From Chara braunii (lineage: Eukaryota; Streptophyta; Charophyceae; Charales; Characeae), in contig BFEA01000753.1 of NCBI GenBank assembly GCA_003427395.1, positions 563,162-585,639 on the forward strand: DNA of 22,478 bases, read 5' to 3'. The position numbers and the translations under genes were made by a program. Position 1 is the stretch's first letter. Each line of letters begins with the position of its first letter. This document shows, piece by piece, positions 10,593 through 19,776 of this stretch. The notes below the pieces were generated by a model. It was not told the DNA's origin. It ran no database searches and was given only the letters and a program-made list of their open reading frames with translations.

Positions 10593-11279
10593 AGCTGGAT
10601 CATTCACAGTAAAAACAATGTCCAACTTGTCCTTAAGGTGTACACGAACAGGTTGCACAACTACTTCTCTTTTTTTTTGGGCATATGACTAGGTCATTCA
10701 CAGTAGAAACAATGCCTAGACGCCCTGAACTGTTTAATATCCAAAATTTAGTATTTCTCTGACTTTGTTTTTAAAAGAAAAGATAAATATGGGCAGGGGA
10801 CTGAACCATTCGCCATGGAAACAATGTTCAGCTTGCCCAGACTATTTCCATTTATACTTTGTATTTTTCCTTTTCGCTTCTTAATGATATAACTTAACGC
10901 TGAACCATTCACAGTAGAAACAATGCCCAACTGCCAGTTCACATGCAAATATATATAAAGTTTTTTCCCTTTATACTCAGTTTAACTTATGTGCGTGGTA
11001 TTCAGGCTAAACCATTCACCATGGAAACAATGCTTAGCCTTAGATCAGAAATCCTCCCTCAGAATAAACATGAACTTAAACACCTTTAACCAGACAAAGC
11101 CCCAGAGTTAACTAGAGCAACCAAGTCATTCACCATAAAAATAATGTCTGGTTCCCCAGAAAACAACTTAAATAAACATTGCAACCAGACCATTCACCAT
11201 GGAAACAATGCCTGGTCCTTCAGACAACAGTCAAATAAAGCACAACCCTGAGCTATTCACCTTGGAAAGAATACTCAGG
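10593..11279. repeat. Array of eight hairpins with conserved loop and covarying stems
   Basis: Hairpins lie at 10593-10627, 10689-10719, 10801-10831, 10899-10931, 11004-11040, 11119-11153, 11184-11216 and 11247-11279. Each has a variable outer stem, a single unpaired base (T or C) in the 5' arm at the same place, a short inner stem (ATT with AAT plus one pair), and exactly 12 loop bases close to CACCATGGAAAC. Outer stems differ but still pair: CTAGG/CCTAG, CTGAA/TTCAG, CCTGAG/CTCAGG, GGCTAA/TTAGCC. In the last copy the inner C-G pair is replaced by T-A on both sides. Copies 4 and 6 have mismatches. Centres are 63-115 bp apart and the spacers are unalike. On either strand this would make a string of similar RNA stem-loops. 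Confidence 0.85.
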
Positions 11280-11505
11280 CTTTGGTTGACCCTTCCAAAC
11301 GCATGCAAGACTACCTTCCTCCCACTTTCCCCCAGTTTATTTCTTTGTCTGCTTTCAACCAAAATAAAGAAGAAACTTAAGCTTCACTCTCACACGTTCC
11401 TTCCATTCAATCTGATTAGGTCCTGAAGTGAAAGCAAAAACCATAGGGACAATCTCATGCATACAACAGTCATATTACAATGAGATAGGCAAAACATGGG
11501 TGGTC

Positions 11506-11696
11506 GTAGGTTGTACAGATAGAAATGGTTTACCTGACGATTCCCTGCCTCCATAACTCCTCCTGAGTTCCGGCAGAGTTCCCGCAATCGGTGAGTGGAC
11601 NGTAGGTTGTACAGATAGAAATGGTTTACCTGACGATTCCCTGCCTCCATAACTCCTCCTGAGTTCCGGCAGAGTTCCCGCAATCGGTGAGTGGAC
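11506..11696. other. 95-bp exact duplication around a single N (assembly join)
   Basis: Bases 11506-11600 and 11602-11696 are identical, separated by one N at 11601. An exact copy on both sides of an N is what results when two overlapping contig ends are scaffolded without being merged. The real sequence probably holds one copy. Confidence 0.9.
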
Positions 11697-11839
11697 TCCC
11701 CACAGAGTCTTGATGCGGACCTACGGGTTGCAATCCCGCCTGCCGCCTTCCTCTCAGAACCAATAGATCAGACTTAGAGTAAGGAAGGCAGAAGGAGAAA
11801 AATTTAGACTCTCAGATCCAAGGAGGGTGCGCTTAGACT

Positions 11840-12633
11840 CGCANGAGAGNGCGTTGGTTCCTTGATGTGCCGGAGGGCCCCGCAATGGCAGCTAATGCAA
11901 CANCTTGATCAAATCGAAGTCNAACCGCCNAAGTCAATCCTCCCCAAACTGCCGCATTAANTCCTTAACACCCCTCCATAATCACACCAGCGACTCCTNA
12001 ATNAGGCTCAGCCACTTCTCNGAGCTTCGCGGCTNGAACTACCCTGNCCACAACTCNNGNCACCGCCTGCGGGTCAGAAATGCAGCCTTCTTCCGTGCTG
12101 TAATGNGGNNGCAAGGCAGTCCCGCCACCCTTGNAGTAGGCCGAGTGCGNGCACTTGGCTGCGCTGCCCTTCTTCGAGCCTGGCCAACACCTGTCCCACG
12201 GTTGGACTCTCGCTACCTCAGCCTGCGAGATTAGGCAGCGCATCCGTAAGGCAGGTGAGTCTTCAAGTATGAGACGACCACGCGACCACATGCGGTCCTA
12301 TGACAGTCCCGTTTAACTCTTCAAAGACTCCCTTCTACGTGGCCTGCNCNGAGCTTGCTTGATCACGTAGGATCAATGCGGACTGAGCCCAAAAATCTCG
12401 TGGAGGTTACTTGGGTACTTCCGCCAGTTGGATTTGGCCACTGATTTCAGACCCACAGTTATGAAGGACGATCCGCCTGCCTGCAGGTAAGNCCTCGACT
12501 TCGCTCCGCCCTGCTACTTAAACCAANGCAAATCGAAAAGAATCTTCTGNTAAAACGNGACTAGTTGCGCCAGCCCGTCGCTTTTGCGCAACCTCTACCT
12601 CANTAATTCTGGCCCCNCTAACCTCCCCNCTCA
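11840..12633. other. Stretch dense in single ambiguous bases
   Basis: Roughly thirty isolated Ns occur in about 800 bp (for example 11845, 11850, 11903, 12349, 12351, 12492), while most of the window has none. Isolated Ns in otherwise solid sequence suggest sites where reads disagreed, as in a collapsed repeat or heterozygous region. The ORFs here (11905-12234 plus, 11965-12291 minus) contain many unknown residues and have no recognisable product. Confidence 0.7.
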
Positions 12634-12806
12634 AGCTAGCCTAAGATTTGGGGTCACGATAGCCAAACCCACCTGTCAATTCCTTCCCCGCCGAAATCCA
12701 TCCCCAACCAAGCGAATCAGCAGCTCTCTCCTCACTTTGTAACGGGGCGACTTCGAGTGCGGGGCGGGGCAACCACCCAAGCAAAGTCCAAACTGCCAGG
12801 GCGATC

Positions 12807-12824
12807 ACACGACTATCGTCGCCA
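12807..12824 (-). other. Possible primer-binding site
   Basis: On the minus strand TGGCGAC begins at 12824, 9 nt after a TGCA that could close the LTR-like repeat at 12834. Plant retroelement primer-binding sites start with TGG, the complement of the tRNA CCA end. No specific tRNA could be assigned, and the matching downstream bases are uncertain, so this is a weak call. Confidence 0.2.
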
Positions 12825-12833
12825 GAACGTATA

Positions 12834-15381
12834 TGCAGAGAAATCCACCAAAAAGTCGAGGATGTATCTCCTACCAAAACACAGGGAGATACATCGTCAT
12901 ACTTTTGAGGTTTTTACTGTTTTTCTTCCTCCGCTGTTTCGTCTGTTCCCTCCAGCACATCTTTCCTGTTTCTTCCCTGTCTCCATGTCCCTCCTTTATC
13001 TTCTTGTCCTGGCCTTGGACTGTTTCACACCCTTATCGATCCCTTTCTGTCGAGCCAGTCCCCAAATCGTGCGCAGCTCATTATGCTGATACTGACCAAT
13101 CCGATGTTCAAATGTCGAATCCGGCTTGCCCACTCGGCTCGCAGTATGTCAAATCCCCAAATTCAAATCTTCATCTGCCCGATTCTATCCAGAGACGGAT
13201 GAGGTACGAGTTAGCTTTTCTGTCATACATCTATTTCCCAACATTTCAGCGCACCCCCTTTTTCCCTATCCTCCTATCCTATACCCCTAACACCATAACT
13301 AACCTCGTCATGCTACTCGCGTGGGGCAAAAACCCTCGATTCGCAACTTACCTCGCTCGAATCCATCGAGGATCGAGCGAGATTCGGAGTTCTCACTCCC
13401 ATCTTCCTGCCTCTGCGCCATATCCCGGCGCACTTTGTTTCATACTAACCTCTAATTTACTAACATTTCATCTAAAACTAACCTTACCACTAGATTCGCC
13501 CTGACAAAAAACCCCAAACCAGCTTCTCTCCTTATTCGTTTCCTTCCAAGATCGGGCGGTATCCCGTTTTCCTGCTGCGCCAACACTCGTAACCCGCCAT
13601 CTTCGTTTTTGAATGCACCTGGCGCCGCCCACGTCCAGGTTCATCCACTCCTCCTACTTATCCCCCTAGCGCTGCCCCGTCGCTTCAGCTCTCTCTCTAC
13701 GCTGCGCATGCACCCGACACCGCCCCCCCGTCCGGGTTCAACTGCTCGCTCCAGCACTCTGCCCCTTTCCTTGCCCACAGTACTCAGCTCGTTGCCTTCG
13801 TCCCCCATGCCCCGCGTGCATCGGGCCCCACCCCACGTCCGGGTTCTTCCATCTTTCTCCCCGACTAGCACCGGCCGCTCTGGCGGCTCCGCCCGGTCCC
13901 CCACGGCGTCGACCTTATCGCCTTAGCACTCCCGTCTCCTCCTACCTCTGGATCCGGCCTGACCATCGTCCCACAGTGGCCTGCCCGTCGGCCCGTTCCA
14001 CCCCCTTCGCTATGCTATCTTCTTCTGCTTGCTCCAGGTGCCTTCACCAGCTCCACGCTCGGCAGCGGATCGGTCCTTCTAGTAGCGTAGCGGTAGGCAG
14101 CCGGGCGCGCCGACTTTACTATTTCTACTCTATGTTTGTCCTCTCCGCCCCTCTGCGCTCGCCTTCATCCGCAGCTGCACACCTTTCTCCGAATGCGCCT
14201 AGCCCGGCCTGCCATCCCGGTTCACTCCTCGGTCTTCTGTGCTATATCCCCGCTGCCTGGCCCCTCATTTAGCCCGAGGAACCTTTGGGAACGATCAGAC
14301 ACAGACAAGTCTGATTTACCCCAGCTCTCCGATAGCCTGCTCGTCGCTGCTTCCACACCTTGCCGCCGTAGCCTCCGCTGTTCTAATAAGCTCAGGCAGA
14401 GCCTACCGCTACCTCTTCGGCCTCGCAACAGGTAAGTCCCACCTTCGTTTCTCCCAACACCCGACAAGGTCGCAGATGCGGGCCAGTTGCAAGCCTAAGC
14501 GTTGCTTGGGTAAGAACGGGTCCAATACCGGCCCCGGTAGTAGTAAATATTCAAATGAGAACTTTGAAGTCGGATGCGGGGCAGAGTCCCGTGGACATCC
14601 GTACGCCCAACCTCTCTACCTCGGGCGGCGGGGAGAGAACGGTACTCCTGCAGAAAAAAAAGGAACCCCCGCTACTCAGGGTCTCTCCCCGCTCGTGGGC
14701 TAATCACCCGCCGACTCGCATCCACGTCAGACCCCTCAGCCCGGCCTTTCGGGACAGGCAGGCTAGGGAAATTTTGTCAGCAGCCCGAATACGCAAGAAT
14801 CCAAGCGGCTCGCCAAAAGGCGCGCACTTGAGACTTCCGACCGTCGTGGCGGTCACTAAACCCGGCGCCAAGTCCAAGTCAAAAGCCGGATCGTGAAAAT
14901 AGTACTTACAAAAATAATAAAATGAGGCAACCGGCATCCTCGCCGACTTCATAATCATCAACAGGGGAAAGCCATCACGCGCCGTCCTACAACACCCCGC
15001 TCACCGCACGAAGTCGCGCTGTCATTGCTGATGCCGTCGTCGAGGTTGTTTTCCGCACGCGCGCAGGTCTTAGTCAAACACACCAATCAAAAGAAAAATA
15101 TCCTTAATTCCTGCTTAATCAAAAATTAACAAACAATAATAATAATACTCTTAGACAAAACGACCGGTGTCCGTGCCGGCCTTACGATCAACAACAAAAA
15201 GAATCACGCGCGCCTTAAACGTGCACGCCCACGCACTCTCTACTCTAGTCAACCACCCTTGTTAACGTAAATTACAGACGCGGCCGCGCCTAGCGCGGTA
15301 TACTTAAATTTTAACCCAGACCATTTTCTGTTACTTGCACAAAACAGGGCGGATACCCTTGTAAGGGTTTTCGCGCCGACA
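12834..15381. mobile_element. LTR-like long repeat, copy B
   Basis: Positions 13437-15381 repeat copy A. Copy B can be followed further left because copy A is cut by the window edge; a candidate left end is the TG at 12834. An 11-bp inverted repeat, GATGTATCTCC (12861-12871) with GGAGATACATC (12885-12895), lies just inside that end, mirroring the terminal hairpin at the right end. Another stem, CTCGCTCGA(A)TC (13352-13363) with GATCGAGCGAG (13371-13381), is inside. The right end CCGACA abuts copy C internally, so B appears to have landed in an older relative. Substitutions against A are scattered, several C-to-T or G-to-A. Open frames inside are not supported as genes. Confidence 0.65.
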
Positions 15382-15389
15382 GCGGGATA

Positions 15390-16175
15390 GAGTAATTCTT
15401 CCGGCATCCCGAACACGAAGGAACCCGTAGGTCAACGAAAGGAGGTGCACGCTCAAAGCTCTCGACCGTCGCGATGACCTCCAAATCCAGCGTCGCGCCT
15501 TAGTAAAAAAACACCGGAATAAAATCATAATAATACAACAATAAAATAATAAAAATATTTAGAAACTTTTAATCATTAAAATATGACGAACAGGGGAAAA
15601 TAATCGCTAGTACCGTGTCGTCTCCGCCGATGGCAAAACTAAGGGGGATAGCGCCGTCGGGCCCTCAACCCCTCGGTCCCTTTGCGCTACTCTAATACTT
15701 TTGTGGTGCCACTCGCTGGCCTCGATTCCTGAATCCTGTGGATGAAAGTTCAACGTCGTAACCAATAGTGTTAGGCCCAAGGCTGGGCCTAGTATTACCG
15801 GACACCTATATAAGCAAGTATTGCGTAGCGTGCGGATCTACTGAAACATTTAAGAGCCACACTTTTGTTGATGTCATCCTCCGTACGAGCACAAGTCGCG
15901 CTCAAGCGCTTCAATCATCAGATATCCTTTTAGTCATAGTTTAATCGAAACAACAAACTCGGCCGATACCTGCGTCGACTCTTATCAACAAGGAAAGAGA
16001 TCATGCACACCTTAAATCTGCGCGCCCACACACTCTCTACTCTAGTCAATCATCCAGTCAACGTAACAACAGACACCCCCACGACCCGCGCGATGTAATC
16101 AGACCCCAAACCTCTGATTTTCTGTCACTTGCAAAAACTAGGGCGGATACCTTTGTAACGGTATTCGCACCGACA
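15390..16175. mobile_element. Diverged LTR-like remnant, copy C
   Basis: Low but clear similarity to copy A from about 1335 onward: CCCGAA-A-ACG motifs followed by a TAATAATA-rich stretch, then the segment GCGCGCCCACACACTCTCTACTCTAGTCAA-like near 16019-16050 (shared with 1775-1815 in copy A), a TTTTCTGT-ACTTGCA motif, the terminal hairpin, and CCGACA at 16175. It is older than A and B and lacks the first part of the repeat. Copy B's end lies directly against it, as expected of a nested insertion. Confidence 0.65.
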
Positions 16176-16702
16176 CCGCCGGCCACCACCCCCTCTCCCC
16201 CTTCATTCTTGTCTCGCCTTCATTTCCTGATCTCTCATCAGAAGATGTTGTGCCTTTTTAGAGGCACCCCTTTTTCTTTCTAATTTTTTGGAGATTCTTT
16301 CAATGAGGGACACTGGACCCCGTTTCCAGGAGCCTAATGTTGGGTAAGGGCTCCAGAATTGTGGGGTGTTTTCCCGGGCCTCTGTCTCTCAGGGCGTACT
16401 CACACGGAGACCAAAAGTCTCAAAATTTTAAGGCATTTGGTTCGTTTTTTTTGAGGTTTTTGGTCACCGTGTGGTCACACGGGCGGACTTCGTCCAGAAA
16501 GGACGAAGTTGCGACCCTGACACTTTGCACTCAGGGCAAGTGCGCCCGGTCACACAGGGGAGGACCAAACAAAAAGATAAAATTTGTTTTTCTCTTTCTT
16601 TTCACCCCAGTATAACATGCGGGCCTTTGCCACAATGTAAATGTTTCTGGTCGCACTTCAAATTGTTTGGCGGGAACATTGAAAAAAAAAACCGAAAGGT
16701 AA

Positions 16703-16732
16703 TTTGAGACCACCTCTGGAGGTGGTCTCAAA
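16703..16732. repeat. Perfect 14-bp palindrome, 2-nt centre
   Basis: TTTGAGACCACCTC (16703-16716) and its exact reverse complement (16719-16732) flank TG. A sister copy at 18011-18040 has one mismatch; related palindromes with the CCTC/GAGG centre but different arms lie at 17017-17036 and 18351-18378. Confidence 0.85.
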
Positions 16733-16861
16733 AAGGGTCCTCCCGCGGCCCTGCAGGCCGCTGACAAAAGGGTCACCATTTGAGGCATTTGGGTAGTGGG
16801 CCTCTCAAGTGTGACCCGAAAACTGACTCAAATTTTGGGATTTAGGGTCTTTTGGTCCTCG

Positions 16862-16883
16862 TGTGAGTATGCCCATACTCACA
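16862..16883. repeat. Perfect 10-bp palindrome, 2-nt centre
   Basis: TGTGAGTATG (16862-16871) pairs with CATACTCACA (16874-16883) around CC. The equivalent site in unit 2 (about 18203-18223) keeps GTGTGAG with CTCACAC although the centre has changed. Confidence 0.8.
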
Positions 16884-16889
16884 TGGGAA

Positions 16890-17285
16890 CCTATATTCCC
16901 AAAATCCCCAAAAAAAGGGGAAAAGGTCGGTCACACGGATCTACCAAATTCGCAAATGTACTATTCCTGTGCGCATTTGTCAGCGGCTTGGGAAGCCGTG
17001 AGGCAAGGGATGTTGAGGTCACCTCTGGAGGTGACCACAAATGCCCTTTTTTTTTTTTTGCATTTTCTTCAAACATTGGCAAAAAATCGTTCACAAAAGT
17101 TCTTGCACAATTTGCGGATGGCACCATGTGACCAGCCAAGTACCAAATCCCCATTTCTCCAGACGGCCGCGACCTTGTCCCATCTGAAAAGGTACAGCAG
17201 TGTGACATGAACCATGCCCAAAACCTCAAATTGGCCCTTCCCAAATCCGCATATTTGGGGTCGCAGTGTGAGGGCATACTAACAC
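16890..17285 (+). repeat. Inverted repeat, left arm
   Basis: Reverse complement of 18655-19000, with indels. The core 17128-17200 matches 18718-18790 perfectly over 73 bp. It contains the GGTCACCTC/GAGGTGACC palindrome (17017-17036), which the right arm has lost. Confidence 0.85.
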
Positions 17286-17520
17286 GGGGACCAAAAGTCT
17301 AAAAAATTTGAGGCATTTGGTTTGTTTTTTTTGAGGCATTTGGTCCCCGTGTGGTCACACGGGCGGACCTCCTCCACCCTGACACTTTGCATTCAGGGCA
17401 AGTGTGCCCGGTCACACGGGGGAGGACCAAACGAAAAGAGGGATTGTTTTAATTTAATTTTTCAGGCTAGTATAATGCTTGGGCCTTGTCTACAAGGTAA
17501 ATGTTCCTGGTCGCACTTTC

Positions 17521-17558
17521 CTGTCTCTTATACACATCTAGATGTGTATAAGAGACAG
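17521..17558. other. Nextera transposase mosaic-end junction (sequencing artefact)
   Basis: CTGTCTCTTATACACATCT (17521-17539) is followed at once by its reverse complement (17540-17558). This 38-bp sequence is the circularisation junction of Nextera mate-pair libraries. The 44 bp before it (17477-17520) are repeated exactly after it (17559-17602). Read through in one frame it gives VSYTHLDVYKRQ, a contaminating peptide string. Omitting 17521-17602 gives continuous agreement with the neighbouring copy at 17690-17780. It is not biological sequence. Confidence 0.97.
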
Positions 17559-17816
17559 GCTTGGGCCTTGTCTACAAGGTAAATGTTCCTGGTCGCACTT
17601 TCAGTTGTTTAGCGGGCTGTCTTCTTCCTCTACTATTCTCTTCAAACGAAAAGAGGGATTGTTTTAATTTAATTTTTCAGGTTAGTATAATGCTTGGGCC
17701 TTATCTCCAAGGTAAATGTTCCTGGTCGCACTTTCAGTTGTTTGGCGGGCTGTCTTCTTCCTCTCCTATTCTCTTCAATTCGCGAACGTAGGAAGAAAAA
17801 AAAAAAGAGAAAACTA

Positions 17817-17980
17817 CAGCGCAGTCAGGGTTTGGGTTTGTAATTGCACTTGAGGCAAAAGGGCCGGTAATGCTGAATGTATATGACCTACGTTTCCGGT
17901 CCGGTGGGGTCGCGTGGGGGTGTGTTGTATTCACGGGATTGCCTGAAGTGCAATTACAAACTGTTTTCGTGACTGCGCTG
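17817..17980. mobile_element. 164-bp inverted-repeat element (MITE-like or hairpin)
   Basis: Arms of 42 bp (17817-17858 and 17939-17980) are near-perfect reverse complements, starting CAGCGCAGTCA and ending TGACTGCGCTG; the inner half, GTTTGTAATTGCACTT with one change before AGGCAA, is almost exact. The spacer is 80 bp. It interrupts unit 2 of the 0.9-kb repeat. I cannot see a clear target-site duplication. Non-autonomous DNA transposon or a foldback RNA precursor are both possible. Confidence 0.7.
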
Positions 17981-18063
17981 AAGTTACCCCAAAAACAAAA
18001 GGAAAGGTAATTTGAGACCACCTCCGGAGGTGATCTCAAAAAGGGTACGCCTGCGACCCCGCA

Positions 18064-18107
18064 GGCCGCCGACAGGCCGCCGACAGGCCGCTGACAGGCC
18101 GCTGACA
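18064..18107. repeat. 11-bp minisatellite, four copies
   Basis: GGCCGC(C/T)GACA is repeated four times without interruption; the first two copies have C and the last two T at the variable site. The corresponding place in unit 1 has one copy, so it expanded locally. Confidence 0.9.
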
Positions 18108-18654
18108 GAAGGGTCACCCTTTGAGGCATTTGGGTAGCGAGCCTCTCCAGTGTGACCCGAAAAATGACTCAAATTTTGGGATTTGGGGTCTTTTGGTCCT
18201 CGTGTGAGGGCACGCTCACACTGGGTACCAAAACCGTAAAACTCCCAAAAAAATGTGCACACGGCTGGTCACACACAATGGTTCCGACCCCAAACAACCC
18301 ATTCGCAAACCCATTTGTCAGCGGCCTGCCTGGCCGCGGGTTTGCGGAATTTGCTGTAACCTCCAGAGGTTACGGCAAAATGGTTCTTCTTTTTTTATTT
18401 AATTTTCGTAAATGAATGCAAAGTTGAAAAGGGAACATGTACCTTCTATATTTGGGGTTACTTCTATGTGACTGGAAACCCCAAACAGCAGCACCCTGAT
18501 GGCACGGTAGCGACCGTGTCTTTAGCGAAATGGGAATGCAGTGTGACCTGAAAGGTCCCAAATACCCCAATTCGGCCCAACCCATTTTCGCATTTTATAC
18601 GGATTTGCTACCGCAATGTGAGCGTGCCCTGAGTATGCCCTGAGTATGCCCTGA

Positions 18655-19000
18655 GAACCCAAGTCCGCGAAATATGCGGATTTGGGAAGGGCCGATTCGG
18701 CCATGGTTCAAGTCACCCTGCTGTACCTTTTCAGATGGGACAAGGTCGCGGCCGTCTGGAGAAATGGGGATTTGGTACTTGGCTGGTCACACGGCGCCAT
18801 CCACAAATTGTGCCAGAGCTTTTGTGAACAAAATTTTGCCACTTTTCGAAGAAAATGCCGAAAAATAAATAGGGCACCTGGGTTCGCCTCCTGCGCCGCG
18901 GCTTCCCAGGCCGCTGACAAATGGGCACACCAATAGTACATTCGGTACTTCGGCAAATCTGTAGGATAGGTCCGCTACCTTTTTCTTGGGGGATTTGGGA
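18655..19000 (-). repeat. Inverted repeat, right arm
   Basis: Reverse complement of 16890-17285. Beyond the perfect 73-bp core (18718-18790), similarity continues through GGCTTCCCAGGCCGCTGACA and AATAGTACATT to about 19000, where the 127-bp inverted-repeat element begins. An open frame spans the arm in both copies (minus strand on the left, plus on the right) but has no recognisable domain. Confidence 0.8.
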
Positions 19001-19003
19001 GTA

Positions 19004-19130
19004 TAGGGCCCTCGCTGCACTACTCTGAACATGCACAAACGACAAAAATATTATCGGTGTATCTGTCCATTTTCTACGAGAAGATTCACTCTCGTTTTGC
19101 ACATTTCGAGAGTAGTGCAGCGAGGCCCTA
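19004..19130. mobile_element. 127-bp inverted-repeat element (MITE-like)
   Basis: Arms 19004-19042 and 19092-19130 are reverse complements with few changes: TAGGG(C)CCTCGCTGCACTACTCT at the outside and TGCACAAACGA-like on the inside. The spacer is about 49 bp and AT-rich. It lies at the edge of the repeat complex nearest the sucrose synthase gene. No transposase is present. Target-site duplication is unclear. Confidence 0.7.
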
Positions 19131-19776
19131 GGTCCCAGTGTGTATGCCCTCAATTGGAATGGAATTTAAGTTTTCTCCCCAAAAAAAAGAAAAACAGGAA
19201 ACATTGAAGAATGCTTGACAGTTCATGGAGTGAACCTCGAGTTGCGATGCAGCTAGCACTTCTCCTTTCGTTCCCGTCTGTCCCTGATGCGCGCCTCGAT
19301 GCGCGCCTGTGCCTTGGCTTGTGAGACGCATCCCAGGTACGGACAAAAAAAAAAAAACCGAGAACAAAAAGCGTTGCGCCGCGTACCCTTCGAGGGAACA
19401 CCATGAATGCATACACAGGCGCATTGCTGACGCCGGGAAGCACTGCTGTTGTCCTCCTTCGCAGACAAAAAAGCGACAAAGACGAAAACTCTTCGAGGCG
19501 CCGCTATCCTTCATCGCGTCCGCTCCATTAAGTGACAGACAGAGCACCAAAAGACCCGCGCTTTTTCAACGTAAAAAGGCAGTGTCTCCAGTCGAGAAAG
19601 CATCGATCTCGTCCTCCTCGCAGTCTCCGACCAGAGCGTGTGTGTCGCCACACCAGAGCGTGTGTGTCGCCACGGTGCCGGTCGGTCCTGTCGCGTGTTC
19701 CTTGCGGGTGCGTAGTTTGACTGCGTTGTTAGGTTGTGGTTATCGGTGAGCGGNAAACGCGAGGAGCACAGCGGCG
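19131..19776 (+). promoter_or_regulatory. Upstream region / probable promoter and 5' UTR of sucrose synthase
   Basis: This gene-free stretch must hold the promoter and leader. I see no convincing TATA box. It has an A-run near 19345, CT- and CG-rich sequence, and a 22-bp direct repeat CCAGAGCGTGTGTGTCGCC(ACA) at 19631-19652 and 19653-19673. One N lies at 19754. The context of the start codon (GCGGCGATGGCG) is favourable. A 5' UTR intron, common in plant sucrose synthase genes, cannot be ruled in or out. Confidence 0.45.

Larger units (their letters stand above)
16388..18640. repeat. Two diverged direct units of about 0.9 kb
   Basis: Unit 1 (about 16388-17280) and unit 2 (about 17281-18640) share the order: a GTACTCACACGG-like start, GGCATTTGGTT, a GTGTGGTCACACGGGCGGAC block (16470-16490 and 17350-17370), CAGGGCAAGTG-GCCCGGTCACAC, GTAAATGTT-CTGGTCGCACTT, the GAGACCACCTC palindrome, GGTCACC-TTTGAGGCATTTGGGTAG, CAAATTTTGGGATTT and a GTCAGCGGC-T block. 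Unit 2 is longer because of a local 133-bp duplication (starting 17431 and 17646), adapter sequence at 17521, and an inverted-repeat element at 17817. GTGTGACC and its complement GGTCACAC recur at least ten times in both orientations. I recognise no transposon family. Confidence 0.7.

Noticed and set aside
10593-11279. CRISPR array
   Set aside because: Repeats are not identical, spacers vary from about 30 to 90 bp, there are no cas genes, and the setting is eukaryotic.
11390-11683. Minus ORF with an internal repeated peptide
   Set aside because: The peptide repeat comes from the duplicated contig end around the N at 11601.
16891-17277. Minus-strand ORF also present in the right inverted arm
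   Set aside because: Similarity follows the DNA repeat; there are frame differences outside the 73-bp core and no recognisable domain.
17322-17582. ORF containing VSYTHLDVYKRQ
   Set aside because: The string is translated Nextera adapter, not a protein.
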